A stretch of DNA of 64,000 bases from Halichondria panicea (taxonomy: Eukaryota > Porifera > Demospongiae > Suberitida > Halichondriidae), in NCBI RefSeq assembly GCF_963675165.1, contig NC_087380.1, forward strand, positions 2,037,803 to 2,101,802. Reading direction: 5' to 3'. Both the position numbers and the translations under genes were made by a program. The notes beneath the pieces were generated by a model. That model made no database searches, was not told where the DNA came from, and was given only the letters and a program-made list of their open reading frames with translations. Positions 21,139 through 33,221 of the stretch are shown here, piece by piece (within the stretch, counting starts at the first letter, position 1; each line of letters begins with the position of its first letter).

Positions 21139-24100
21139 ATGAATAAGTTACGAAGTGACTGTGTCTTTTGGCTGGTCCTTTTGATTGGAGGTGCTCAGCT
21201 CTTGTGTGCAGAGGATTTTGGTATGTGCTTGACTGTTGTGACAATATAAAATTATGCCAGAATATATAATGTGTGCATGCATAATAATTGTTACAGTGTA
21301 CCTATCTCTGGGATCAACCAACATCACCACTAACAACACTGAGATCCCCATCACTGATATTGGAGAGGATGCTGTGGGAGGTCTCCCTTCTCTCACCTGT
21401 AACACTGACCTCACTGCCTGCTGTAGAAGTTTTGGTGACAAAAATGGTAATGGAGGTCTAGGACAGTGGACGTATCCTGATGGGAGAGTGATACTAAATA
21501 ATGCTGGGTCAACGGCTGTTAGTGAGCAGTTCTATATTATAAAGAATGCTGCCCAGCTGATTAGACTGGCTCGTAGACAGGGTAACAACTCCCTCACTCC
21601 AACCGGGTCCTACTGTTGTACTGTACCAACTACTGGAGGAGAAATGACCCTCTGTGCCAACCTGGGTGAGTGAATGAGCTAATACATGCTGTGATTATGC
21701 TAGCTATACAACTTATTGGTTTTAGATGAGCTAGTTCCTACCAATTGATGCATGTGCGAATATTTATGCTCCACTTTTTACCTAACATTGTCAATTAACA
21801 TAATTTTACATGCAGTTGTGTGCCCATCTCTCACTCTCGATAATGGAGTGATCTCCTACTCTGACCTGACGTTGAGTGTGGGCAGTGTAGCCATGCACAC
21901 CTGTAACCATGGCTACAGTCTTAGTGGAGATGCCACCAGGAATTGCACCACAAAAGCCTTTAGTGGTGTATGGAGTGGATCAAAACTAACCTGTCAATGT
22001 GTGTTTAACAGCTTGAGTTCATATTCCTTCATTTCAAGTTTTCACCCACCCAGCGGACTGTGGCTCTCCCACCATTCTCAATGGATCTCCTGGAACACCC
22101 ACCCCTGGCACAACTCTCGGAGGAACAGTGACGTACACCTGTTACACTGGGTATGAGGTCTCCAATGGAGTCACCACAGCAATGGCTACCTGTATGGCTA
22201 GTGGGATGTGGGAGTCTCTACTGACTTGTCAACGTACGTAACATAATTATTTTTCTGCTTCTCACATTATTAATCGATTTACAGGTGTTTTATGTGGTGA
22301 CCCTCCCCCTAGCAAAAATGCATCTCCTAGAACACCAACCAAAATAACGTACCAAGGGACAGTGACCTACACCTGTGATACGGGATACTGGATCCGTCGT
22401 GGACTCACCACAGCAAGGGCTACTTGTATGGCGGACAAGAGATGGGGACGTATACCAACTTGTACAAGTATGTGAAATTGCTACTAGCTATATATATCCT
22501 GCATTATGACATTATTCGTACCCACTCAGTGGTGGACTGTGGCTCTCCTCCCACCACTCCCAATGAATCTCCTGGAACACCAACCAGCACAGCATTTGGA
22601 GGGACAGTGTCTTACACATGTAACGATAGATATCACCACATCTCAGGATCAACCACTGTGACTTGTGAGGCTAGTGGGAGTTGGAGCACAAGACCAACTT
22701 GCTCAGGTGAATAATTATTATTACCTGCATGGTGTGCATGTATAGATAATTGTAACAATACCTATATTAGCCATATGCAAAAACCTCCACGAGATTGAAA
22801 ATGGTGACATAAACTATGATCCTGATACCATACCGAGAACAGAGCAAGCCATTGCCTTGTACTCGTGTGTGTCTGGTTACCATCTGTCTGGTGTGATATT
22901 TAGCATTTGTGTGGATGCTCGTATTGGAATGGGTGGTGAGTGGACTGGATCAATACCAAGCTGTATAGGTATGTAGTATAGCACTGTCCATTCTTTTGTA
23001 TACACGTTTTTGTATGGCTGTAATGATGCAGCAATCTGTGATAGTCTGATCCTCGCCCATGGAGTAATCAGCTATAGTCCATCTACTACTCCCAGACTGG
23101 AGGGAACCGTGGCTATACACAGCTGTGAGGAGGGGTACGTACTACTGTCTCCTAGCGTTAAAACAAGAATATGTCAGCCTGACAGGACATGGAGTGGAGA
23201 GAACATCATTTGCCACGGTAAAAATACACATTATAATGTATTTAAGTGCAATGCGATTTACAGCTATCATGTGTCCACCTCTCGCTCATCCCCATGGCTT
23301 GGTAACCTACTCTTCTAGTGGATCACCATATTTGTTTGGATCACAAGCACGATACTTGATGATGTCCTGTCCTGAGGGTACAGAGCCAAGAGGAGGAAAT
23401 TCTATAAGGATTTGTACTGGTGATGGCAGTAGTACTGTGGGGGTGTGGAGTGGAAGTGTTCCTGTCTGTGCAGGTTTGCTTTCAGTTTTCATCAAAATAC
23501 GCCATGCATGCATAGTATACATTTCAATCAACCAGGTCAATCTGTATTTTTATCACTTCAAGGAATATCGTATTCTACCAACAACAGTAACATTCTAGTG
23601 ACCAGAATTAGAGCCACAAATGACACATCCTTGACTTGTCACACCAACTCAACAACCTGCTGTAGGGGTAGGGATAATCCACAAGGAGGTTCAGGAGAGT
23701 GGCTGTTTCCTAATGGAACAATGATCACCGAGAACAGTATCACTGGTAGTGGGTTATATTGGATTAGATACTATCAATCCGTTAGATTGTATCGTCATGG
23801 TGATATCCAGACTCCACAGGGAACCTACTGTTGTAGAATACCTAATCGTCATGGTGATGTCGTGAGTGTTTGTGCTTCTCTTACAGGTGAGGTTATTATA
23901 ATTATTGTATATAAACACTATTCAGAAATGTTATAACTGTTTTGTGACAGCCAACACCGTTCGATGTCCCTCTTACTCAGCACATTATACTATAATACAG
24001 GTGTCCACATTACTGGTATCCAATCTGGTGTGCCCATCTTAATTGGAGGTTCAGTTACCATCACCTGCACCACTGACTCTCCTGCTGACTCAATAATATT

Positions 24101-25900
24101 GCTCCAAGATGACCAGCATCTTCATGAAACTCGTCAGTCAACCAATTTGATATATACTATTCCTCTTGTGACTGACAGCATGCATGGAAACATCTTCAAA
24201 TGTGAAGCCTATTTCCTAGGCACTTCAGACTCTGCTTTTGAAAATGTCATTACTACTGTTAAAAGTAAGTTATACTCGTGACACGCACAAGAAATCAATA
24301 CTCAAATTTGTTATGCAGTTCCTGGACAATCTATCAACACTAGCATCAGCCCATCAAGTGATTCAACTTCACAAGTTGGACATCTCTACATTGTGACTTG
24401 TACTGTGTCTAAGTTGCCTGGGCTAACTCGCACACCAATTGCCCAGTGGCTCAAGGTTTCCATGGGAACTAAAAGAATCGGCATACCCACTCCTAATGAA
24501 GCTGCTCTCATTCTCTCTCCACTGAGAACATCAAATGCTGGCACATACCGTTGTCAGGGCAACCTCACTACTACCATTCGCTCTCTACCACTTTCGAGCA
24601 GCAGTAATTTTACTTTAATTGCGCAAAGTAAGTCAAATCTTCGTAGGCTGCATGTAAATTATTACTTATGTTTTACAGTACCAACACCAGCAGTGACAAT
24701 CTCAAGGTCTCCCTCTAGTTCAGCTTTGTTTGCTAACCTCAGTGTGATAACATTTATATGTCAAGTGTCCATACATACAAGCATTGATACTCCCGTCACT
24801 TTGAGCTTGACTTGGACTCGTGAGGTTTATAGTGATGAAGATGATACAACCACTGAAGTGATCATGGTGAATAGTACAACCAAACAAATCAAGAGAAGAT
24901 GGACATTTAATGATTTAAGTTCAAGGGACCAGAGAGTGACTTGCAATGGAACATTAAGTTCAGCTAGCAGTTTTATTCGAGGCAATAGCAGTATATATGA
25001 AGATAGGTTATCTGTTGCTGGTGAGTTGCCTTCTCTTTAGCCTATGACAAAGATAACACTTTCTTTTGCATTCAGGTATGTTCCTGATGTTTAACGGCAG
25101 TGTACTGGACAACAAGACCTCTGTACCAGCGAGGGATGTACGTGTCATCCAGTGTTACTCTGATAAGACAGATACATTCAATGCAAACCAACACGGATGG
25201 ACTTTCCCTAATAGCACCAAGATTACTAACGTCAGCACACTGGCTGTTGCAACACGGGAGGGAGGACATCTGACACTCACTCGAGTGGGGAACAGTTCCC
25301 TGCCAGCTGGAGAGTATTGTTGCAAGGCTCAGGATGCCAGGGGAACTAGCCACACCCTCTGTGTGCATGTGGAGCAAAGTCGCTCAGTGTTGTTAAGGTT
25401 CCGATTGGTCGGTGGAGTGGTAGGAGGAGTGGTCATTGTCCTTATCCTTGTGATTGTTGTCATAGTGATAGCTAATTTTGTGTTTAAGAGCAGAAGAGAG
25501 AAGCTTACTATCAACAAAACAACAAAGTAAATTGATGAATGTTTTATATGTTTATAATTATTGCTGAATTCTGATACACTTTCCTCTCTCCCCCAGATGT
25601 AACGTACCACCAGTGTCGCTAAAGGGTGGGGTCAGTACTGGTGAGATACACACATACGAGATGATTGAAATGGGTCACGAATACGAGGAAGTGTCCAAGT
25701 TCCAAGGAGCCGTCGGTGGAGAGTATGAGATCATTGGAGCACCCCCACAGACAACTGGCTCCGAGAGTAAGGCTGTTATAAAGACTGAGCCATCACCACC
25801 CACTCCACCACAACCCTCTGGAAATGATATTGAGTTTACAGAGTGCATTGCTTACAGCACGACCACCCACAGTCGCCCCCCACAGCCCACAGGCTTATGA
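21139..25900 (+). CDS. Receptor C: 7 CCP, 6 Ig-like transmembrane receptor
   Basis: Signal exon 21139-21220 ([20 protein letters not shown]; an in-frame ATG at 21124 would add five residues). Then 21297-21665 (V-type Ig: GQWTYP, GSYCC), 21816-21998, 22054-22233, 22285-22467, 22530-22706, 22771-22968, 23032-23217, 23264-23473 (CCP), 23536-23886 (V-type Ig), 24001-24264, 24319-24627, 24679-25020 (Ig-like), 25076-25526 (V-type Ig running straight into the membrane helix at about 25409-25485), 25597-25900 (tail). It lacks the Cys-rich juxtamembrane domain of A, B and E. In C the Ig sequence SRSVLLRFRL continues directly into VGGVVGGVV in one exon, as though the missing part was deleted. Tail: YEMI, YEEV-x10-YEII, shortened Pro stretch. 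No EGF modules. Confidence 0.86.
23951..24000 (+). pseudogene. Truncated CCP exon fused to Ig intron in receptor C
   Basis: The acceptor GTGACAG is followed by a CCP start (NTVRCPSYS), as at 9567 and 29093. The rest is gone, and after about 30 bases the sequence becomes the acceptor region of the Ig exon at 24001. A deletion has joined the start of a CCP exon to the next intron. Confidence 0.6.
25597..25900 (+). CDS. Receptor C cytoplasmic-tail exon
   Basis: Same tail family: TYEMIEMG, YEEV-x10-YEII, a single PPTPPQP block (shorter than A, B and E), terminal [11 protein letters not shown], stop TGA. No YxxM. Confidence 0.8.
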
Positions 25901-27045
25901 ACAAATACCGCCGTTGATGCTGACTGCTTATAATTATGACAACATATGTGTACCTATACATAATTTCATTTTGTGTATATATTCGTGAAAACTCTGATAA
26001 CGAGTGCAAGCGTTTTGCTTTGCTCATGTGTTAGCTATAACTTCTTGCTTTGTATATTAATTTTATTGTGTTTGCAATTGTTGACATGAACCCACACAGT
26101 CAATATCATAATTATAGAAGAAGAGTTTAAAAAAACAGATGATGCGAATTATCTTAGAAGATAGATCTATACTGAGTAGACTCTCGCTCTTCCGGCTTTC
26201 TGAAGTACGGCCACCTCGATATACGCCATTATGTTTGAAACTGCCAACATGAGCCACCTATTAGTTCCGCTGATAACACACTACAAACCAGCTGATATTA
26301 ACCATTACCCAGAATACCACCTCCGAACAGCGTTGAATGCGACCTATACGCTCTACCGGCTCGGCTCGTATACACTAAAGGTATTTGTCACTCTCATTAC
26401 TGTACATGTCATTCTCTATAACAATTACCGCATGAGGGGGGGGGGTCTCAGAATTTATTTTTGATTTTAGTTAATCATGTGTCCGTTAGTTTATGTTCAA
26501 AGATCTTTGGTCTGCATTTGCATTTACACGTTCTTGCATGGGTAATGTCATCAGTCCTTCGTGAATATGAATATGACAAGGTTTCCTCACTGTAATATGT
26601 TTAGTAGCCACTGTGTGTATATTATTGACACATTGGTATTTATGAGAAGATATTGACGTTCAGTTGTGTGCTTAGAGGGAGGGGTGTGATTGCTTTCAAT
26701 ATGATATAGAGTGCTTTAGTGTTTATTGTGAGCATCGCTTGTTGTGTTACCCTGAGCATAGATAACAGAGACTGCTCTATTATCTACGCCCTGAGGCAGT
26801 GATTGCCACCTCTTATAGGCCTTGTGATAGCTTACAGCAAATGGTGCATGTTTTTGCTTTTGCTCCAATATATCAATCTGTGTTTGATAGCTGCAGGAGC
26901 ACATTACAGTAATGTGCTCCTGATAGCTGATACTAACATGCAGATCTACAGTGCCATACATCTCAGTTAAACTATAGTACAATCATGTATATAGTCTACT
27001 TAGTTTTAAAGTCATGATTATAATTATAACGAACCACCCCCCCAG
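25901..27045 (+). other. C-D spacer, first part
   Basis: The 3' flank resembles those of A and E (for example GTTCTTGCATGGGTAATGTCATCA at 26530), followed by p85-like intron sequence. A short perfect hairpin (CAGGAGCACATTA/TAATGTGCTCCTG) lies at about 26892-26921. No gene recognised. Confidence 0.5.
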
Positions 27046-27150
27046 AGATGGTTCTCGAGACATGCTCTGGTAAACCTAACAGGACTTTCCTGGTTTGACC
27101 CAGGATAATGTGGAGGAGTTCTCCACCTTGCCTTGTCACACACACGATTG
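27046..27150 (+). pseudogene. p85-like C-SH2 first-half exon, relic
   Basis: Reads GATGGTTCTCGAGACATGCT, then CTGGTAAACC and TTTCCTGGTTTGACC with small deletions, so GTFLVR is not preserved in frame. Ends near CACACACGATTGTAAGT. Confidence 0.6.
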
Positions 27151-27356
27151 TAAGTAGGGTAGTTCATTGCTGTCTGTCAAGAGAGGCCATTAGCTACATG
27201 GACTCATTACAAGGACATGTACAGTATCTGTACTTTGTCATAGAGCCCATGCTATCTAAATTATATGTATCAGCAGGAGTGCATTCATGCACTCCTGGCA
27301 CTCCTGGTATCAGATTATGTGCTTTTTGATTACTTTCCTCTTTCTCCCCTGTGCAG

Positions 27357-27554
27357 AGATAGAGGCAGGCTCAAGAGGATCCCCGTGTACAGAGACCCTG
27401 CTGGAGGGGGGGGTACGGATTTGTATCACCATTCAAATTTGACTCTCTGCTCAGTTTAGTTCTGTACTATGCCACCAACACGATGGAGAAACACAACCCT
27501 GAACTAGAGACAATGCTTAGATACCCTGCATTCCATGTGGACAGGGGCCATTAG
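27357..27554 (+). pseudogene. p85-like C-SH2 last exon, frameshifted
   Basis: Starts RLKRIPVYRDPAGG, then an expanded G run (about 27408-27415) shifts the frame before the YGF and LVLYY segments. Ends at GGCCATTAG, 180 bases before the receptor D ATG. Confidence 0.7.
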
Positions 27555-27689
27555 TAACTGAACTAGCAGCTGTACAGTATTGTATGTGTATGTGTAGGAT
27601 TCTTTTTCTGTGTATGTGCTGTGTCTTTTTCTGTGTATGTGCTGTGTGTATGTGGGTGCATGTACGCTTTTGATGTGTGAACAATTCAG

Positions 27690-27697
27690 ACTTCCTG
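27690..27697 (+). promoter_or_regulatory. ETS-like site upstream of receptor D
   Basis: ACTTCCTG 37 bases before the ATG, in the flank shared with the other receptors. Confidence 0.2.
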
Positions 27698-27734
27698 TTG
27701 TGATCACTTAATTTGGAGCATGCATGAATGCAGC

Positions 27735-30700
27735 ATGAAGAAGACAAGATTACTGTGTCTCATCTTGGCTGGTCTTTTTGACTGGAGCTGCTCACTCCTA
27801 CTAGCCTGGGTGTGTGTAGAGGGTACGTTTAACAGTTTCTTTTGTAACCTCTCCAACCACTAAGTATAAATACTAGTCTCGTAAGCCAAACTGTGTCCGT
27901 AAGTATTTATTTATACCATAGCAATAAAATTATCTGTTACAAAGCAATTGTACAGGCTGTCTGTCAATGGTAGGGGGGTAATTTGGCACATTGGTATCAC
28001 AAGTGTACTTATAGCTATAGCTACATATATGCCACTGACTTTTTATACACCGACTTTATGCATATGCATGTGAGTGGTTAAATGCTGTTTGTGTGTTACA
28101 AAATGTTCGTTTGTTTTTCACACAGCTATTGAGTGTCACACTCTACCCAATGTTCCCAATGGATTCATCACCTACTCAACCGACGACACACCTGACTATA
28201 ATCTGGGCACTGTGGCCACTTATGCCTGTGACCCTGGGTTTGTTTTGGACCTCTCCCTAGGGGGATCTAAGATGAGAACTTGTATTGATGATATGGACAA
28301 TGATGCAGAGGGAGCGTTTGATAGACAGGCTCCAATATGTGTCCGTAAGTTTTAATTTTGGTCTGATTTACAATGCGAATTTCTGACCTGCTGAACTTAA
28401 ACATATGCATGCAGGCATCGTTTGCCAACCTCTTTTCCGTTACTCCTATGGTATGATAACCTATCATCCCGAAACTCCACCTTTCTCATATGGAACACGA
28501 GCACAGTATGTCGTCTCATGCCCTCCCGAACTGGAGAGAAGAGGAGGAGATGATGAGAGGACCTGTACCACTAATGGAAACAGTGCTGTGAGGGTGTGGT
28601 CTGGAGCTGCTCCCCTCTGTGCAGGTTTGCAGAGTAAATGTTGCATGTTCAAAGTTGAAACATCTTCTCTTGTATATAGCTCGAGGAATTTTCTTGTCAT
28701 TTCAAGGAACAACCTACACTACTAACAACAGTTAATATTGTACTCACCAGAATTGAGACTACAAATGACACATCCTTGACCTGTCACACTGACTCAACCA
28801 CCTGCTGTAGAGGTGTAGACCCATCTTCAGGTATGGTACTGGAGAGTGGCTGTTTCCTAATGGAACAAGTATTGTCTGGAGGAAGAGAGTACCTGGTGAT
28901 GGGTTCTATTATACAAGGTTTCATCAAGTTATCAGACTGTATCGTAATGATGATACCCCAGACTCCACTGGGAACCTACTGCTGTAGAATACCTGACAGT
29001 GGTGGAGAGATGAGGACATTCTGTGCAAACCTCGTTGGTGAGTGATGTTTATATGTATAATTATAGGTATTGCTTACTTGTTAATAGTGCAGCCGACACC
29101 ATTCGCTGTCCCTCTGACTCGTTGATGGCTCCCACTAATGGGATGGTCTCATATTCTAGTCCAGTGGAAGGTGGCAGTTACGTTTTTGGAACAGTGGCCA
29201 CCTTTTCCTGCTCACCTGGTTTTGCCCTGACTACTCTTGAGACTAGAACATGTACAGGTCCAAAAAGTGCTGAAATTGGAACCTTCAGTGGTTCAAGTCC
29301 AACATGTGATGGTGAGAAGCCATAATTATACAAAGAGTCTAGTTGCATAATATTTTATTTCTTAGAGATCACTTGCTCTGCTCCTCTTAATATTGTCAAT
29401 GGAACGATTGGCTACTCATCTCCTAGTACAACTGAAGTGTTCAATTACGGAACAACAGCTACTTATCAATGCAATCATGGACACATGTTAACAAGTGGAG
29501 ACAGTGAGAGGACCTGTACTGGTGATGGTAGTCCTAGAGGTCGGTGGGATGGTACTGCTCCTCAATGTCCACGTATATTATAATATTAATTTTGCCATAT
29601 CACATGATAATGTACACAAACAGCTGTGGATTGTGGGACTTCTCCTCCTATTACCAATGGATCTCCTGGGATACCAACAACCACAACATTCACAGGGACA
29701 GTACCTACAGCTGTAATGATGGCTATGCACTCTTTGGGATTGCTACAAGTACTTGTCAGGCAGATGCAACCTGGAACAGACCACCAGAATGCAGAGGTAT
29801 GTACACATTCAGTGTTTGCATTCACACATTTAGTTCTGCTGCATATGCTAATAATTATGTTGTTTGTTAGAGCGCATATGCCCAGTGGGAACCTATCACA
29901 AAGAGTTGTCAACTGGAGAGAGTGTGTGTGTGCCTTGCCCTAGAAACACCTTCAGCATTGTTGAAAATAGTGTGGAGTGTACCTGTTTTCGCGGCTACTA
30001 CAGGACAAAACCAGAAGGACCAAACTTTCCATGTTCATGTAAGGATTGCACTCTGCAAGGCATGCATGCGGGTGTTCAGTAGTTGAATTATACGATATAT
30101 TGACAATTAAAATGTTAGTTTATCCATATAGCCCCTCCGGTTAGCTGTGAGAGTTTGCAAGTAGTTACTGAGAGAACTCGAGGTAACACAATCACTGTGC
30201 GTTGGGAGAGGCCCGAGATCACTGGGAGAGACGACTTCTATTACAACATATTCTACTCTGAGGACAACCAGACCTTCACTCAACACAACAGCAGGCCGTA
30301 CGTCAAACAAGACTCCCTAGTGGACTACTCAGTGTCTGGTCTGCGGCCACTCACCACCTACACCATCCGAGTGATCCCTGAGAATGGAGTGAGTGATCAG
30401 GAGGACGGAGGGCAGAACAGGAGCTGTGATGTGGTAACCATGACTGGGGATATAAGTGAGTGGACTCGCATTTTTGAAACCATTCTGTTAGATAATTATT
30501 GCATGTGTAGTTAGTTGTACAATTGAAAATTATTGTGATTGAATATCCTAATTAATATTTCTACCTTGCCCTCAAGGGTCTAATGCCCCCTCCCTGGTGA
30601 TCGGTTTCTGCACTGTTGTGGTTTGGATCGAGCCCACAAGGTCGTATGGGAGGATCACTGGCTATGACGTCAGGTTCATTCCTCAAGGGTCTGGTTCAGA

Positions 30701-30995
30701 TTTGGTGGTGTCCAAAGGAAGAAAAGAACTTTTCCACGCCATTGGAGATGATACCATGCTCATCAGTACTGATAACGCCATGGTGCAGGTATGACTACAC
30801 ATGCATCTATTATTGTATTTCAGCAATGCTATGTATAATGTTCAGGTGAGAGCAAAAACGTCAGTTGCAGAGGGGAGGTGGAGTGAGGTAATGCCATTGG
30901 GTAAGTTTTGTGTGTGATTACACCAAGTTCCATGTCACTACGCTTTATATCGTACAGGTTGCAAGAATACTGAAGGTTCCACTGGCCCTATATGA
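27735..30995 (+). pseudogene. Receptor D: disrupted CCP/Ig gene with Eph-like Cys-rich and FN3 modules
   Basis: Signal exon 27735-27822; CCP 28126-28344, 28415-28624; broken V-type Ig 28680-29040 (in-frame TAA at 28733-28735 after a one-base insertion, plus later indels); CCP 29093-29311, 29366-29572; broken CCP 29624-29796 (one base lost near 29700 in GGGACAGTACC); Cys-rich module 29871-30038 (CPVGTY...CVPCPRNTFS...CTCFRGYYR), like the GCC2/GCC3-type region of Eph receptors; FN3 30132-30455 (with TVRWERP and RDDFYYNI); second FN3-like 30577-30788 and 30846-30900; final exon 30958-30995 ending TGA. There is no membrane helix or tail. Both broken exons are phase 1-1, so skipping them would give an open secreted protein. 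It could be a live soluble receptor, but two independent lesions favour decay. Confidence 0.7.
29871..30788 (+). CDS. Eph-like Cys-rich module plus FN3 domains of receptor D
   Basis: The Cys spacing and the closing CFRGYYRTKPEGP...PC, followed directly by an FN3 with GRDDFYYNI, match the order Cys-rich/EGF-like then FN3 in Eph receptor ectodomains. The frame is open across both exons, splice sites are good, and the strand order is kept. No ephrin-binding domain or kinase is seen, so this is a borrowed module and not an Eph receptor. Confidence 0.6.
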
Positions 30996-32625
30996 GTGAA
31001 TAATGATACGTAATGACAGCTAATATTTATAGAACCGAATTAATATTGTATAGATGATGTAGCAAGATCTTTAGAGGTGATATTTTTGTAACCCGTCGAG
31101 GAAAGTAGAATAATATAATTAATTAGCAGTAGAACTATCTTGACATTGTTTGCCGGGCTAATGGAACAGTTTATATGGAATGTAGTGGGTAGGTTCTAGT
31201 ATGTACGAATGTTTGCTGCTGGTGTGTTTCTGTGCATTGATGTTTTCACATTGCATCAACTCATGCACTTTGTGTGTTGTGATTACAGATAAGGTGCACA
31301 CTTAGGCTAATCTGGCAGCCTTTAGTATGCATGGTTGTGCCTCTAATCAGTTCATATGCACGATTAAAGGACCTATTGTAGTAATATTATACTCATACCA
31401 TAGGCTGTTGGTGAGCAATTCTTGTGAGGAATGCTCCCCAACTCGTCTAACAACTCCTTGAGTCCAACTGGGTCCTACAGTTCAGTTGTACCATACCAAC
31501 TATTGGAGGAGAAATAATCTGTTGTGCCAACCTCAGTTACCTGGGTGAGTGAGCTAGTATACAGCAGTGCATGATGGATACATGTGCGTGTGGGGACGAT
31601 ACACAATTATGGCTCAAAGTAATAGTTGTAAATCACACGTGCATCCAGTCTAGGTTACCACAAATTGCAATTTGTGAGTAGTTGTACTTAAATGTAAGTA
31701 TCCTATGATTGGAACATTTCTAAGAAAATATGCTGATACTAATGAATGAATTTCCACGGCAACATAAGGTGATGGGTTTGTGATGGTTACAGAACACAGT
31801 AAACTTAGTTAATAGAAAATACCTCCAACGGTTTCCAGCTAAAGTCTGGGACTTTATCACAACATCTATAAAAATTGCAAGAGTGCGTTGCTCACAGCTA
31901 GACCCTAATAAAATTTCACCTATTATTCTATTCGAAAAATGTGCCTATTATTCATAATTATTCCCCAAAAAATGTTACAGAACGTAGACGTACTAGCACA
32001 CACACACACACACACACACAACATAATCAATATGAGAACGTCCTTATGCAAAACTAAATGTAATGATCTTTACCAAAAATGGACATTGTTGCATAATTAT
32101 AATTTATTCCCAAATTATTACTTTTAAATTACCTATTATGCTAATATTCCAGCATAATTTATTAGGGCCTACAGTCTCATCCCACAAGCTTATGAAATAC
32201 CCAACCCCTTGTATCATTATGCAACTGTTGACTATAATTATGTCCATGTACAATGTTATAATAACATTATACATGCACATAGTCAACAATATTGCTAGTT
32301 TCTGCCATTTCATTTTGCATGGCCATGAGATCGAGGGTGAGTACAGTTGCACGGTTACCACCACCCAGGATCGTTGACTATACCCTCACTTCAATGTGAG
32401 TCAACTAGCACACACTAACTGTATGAATGGCAAGTCTAGTTATATATATGCTATGTTGTTGTGCATGCAACAGTGTGCTCTAAGATTATATTAGTGTTTT
32501 GTCCTCTATGGTTGGAAGCTGTACGCATGATTGATTCTCTAATGTTGATTTAGTGCTTCCTTTGCTTGAATGTATAGCTGCTAGGTGTCTCGCATTATTT
32601 GTATATCCTTTGAGTTTCCTTGCAG
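30996..32625 (+). other. D-E spacer, first part
   Basis: Holds one V-type Ig exon relic (31400-31556), a short CA run at about 31998-32020 and a local inverted repeat near 32215-32290 (GTCCATGTACAATGTTATAATAACATTATACATGCAC). No gene recognised. Confidence 0.5.
31400..31556 (+). pseudogene. Relic of a V-type Ig exon
   Basis: Resembles the 3' half of the exon at 21297-21665: GTGAGCAATTC, AATGCTCCCCAACTC, AACTGGGTCCTACAG and ACTATTGGAGGAGAAAT, then a GGGTGAGTGAG donor. Insertions and stops break it. It shows that another receptor copy once stood here. Confidence 0.65.
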
Positions 32626-32712
32626 TCTCAACAGCTGATCAGCTAAGGGTCTGAAGGTGTCATGTGACCTGCCGCACTTTTTAGAGTCAGCCCGGAAGAA
32701 CCCAAGCATCTC
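32626..32712 (+). pseudogene. p85-like linker exon (STAEQL type), relic
   Basis: Matches 62762-62849 through TCTCAACAGCTGA and GCACTTTTTAGAGTCA to the ATCTC/GTGAGTC donor. A deletion after CAGCTAAGGGTCTGA breaks the frame. Confidence 0.55.
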
Positions 32713-33221
32713 GTGAGTCAACCAACATCTCTTGAGTGCATAATTGGCTATGGGTATCCTTATAATGTCCCCCCACTGGCAAATGTGAAAGCGCAATACA
32801 TGTACATCTTAATTTGCTGGGTATTTTCTATAGTATTTCCTAGGGCAGGTACAGCAGCAGGGTTCAGTAGCCTACATATTACTGTATGTATACCATTACC
32901 ACCACTGGTAGACCATGATCTAGTTTGTCTACCATTGGCTTTCTTTGACATAATAGCTGTTACAGGTCAGCTGGGATGGTGCATGAGTGCTTTATTGTTT
33001 GTTGTCCTGAGACAATGTTTGTGCACTTTCAATAGCCTAGGGCTGTGATAGTTTAGGAACTCCAGCAAATGGTGCATGTTGCCTTTGCTCCATTAGTCAA
33101 TCTGTTCACTGTGTGCAGTGCACCTTAGTGATAACATGGAATGATTGATGCTATTTCATTGTACATTTATTTTGATACAACAATGCGCCTTATTTTGAAG
33201 TCATAAACCCATCCTCCCTCT

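Noticed and set aside
32063-32377. Overlapping plus and minus frames of about 100 codons in the D-E spacer
   Set aside because: AT-rich, caused by an inverted repeat (about 32215-32290), without domain or splice context.
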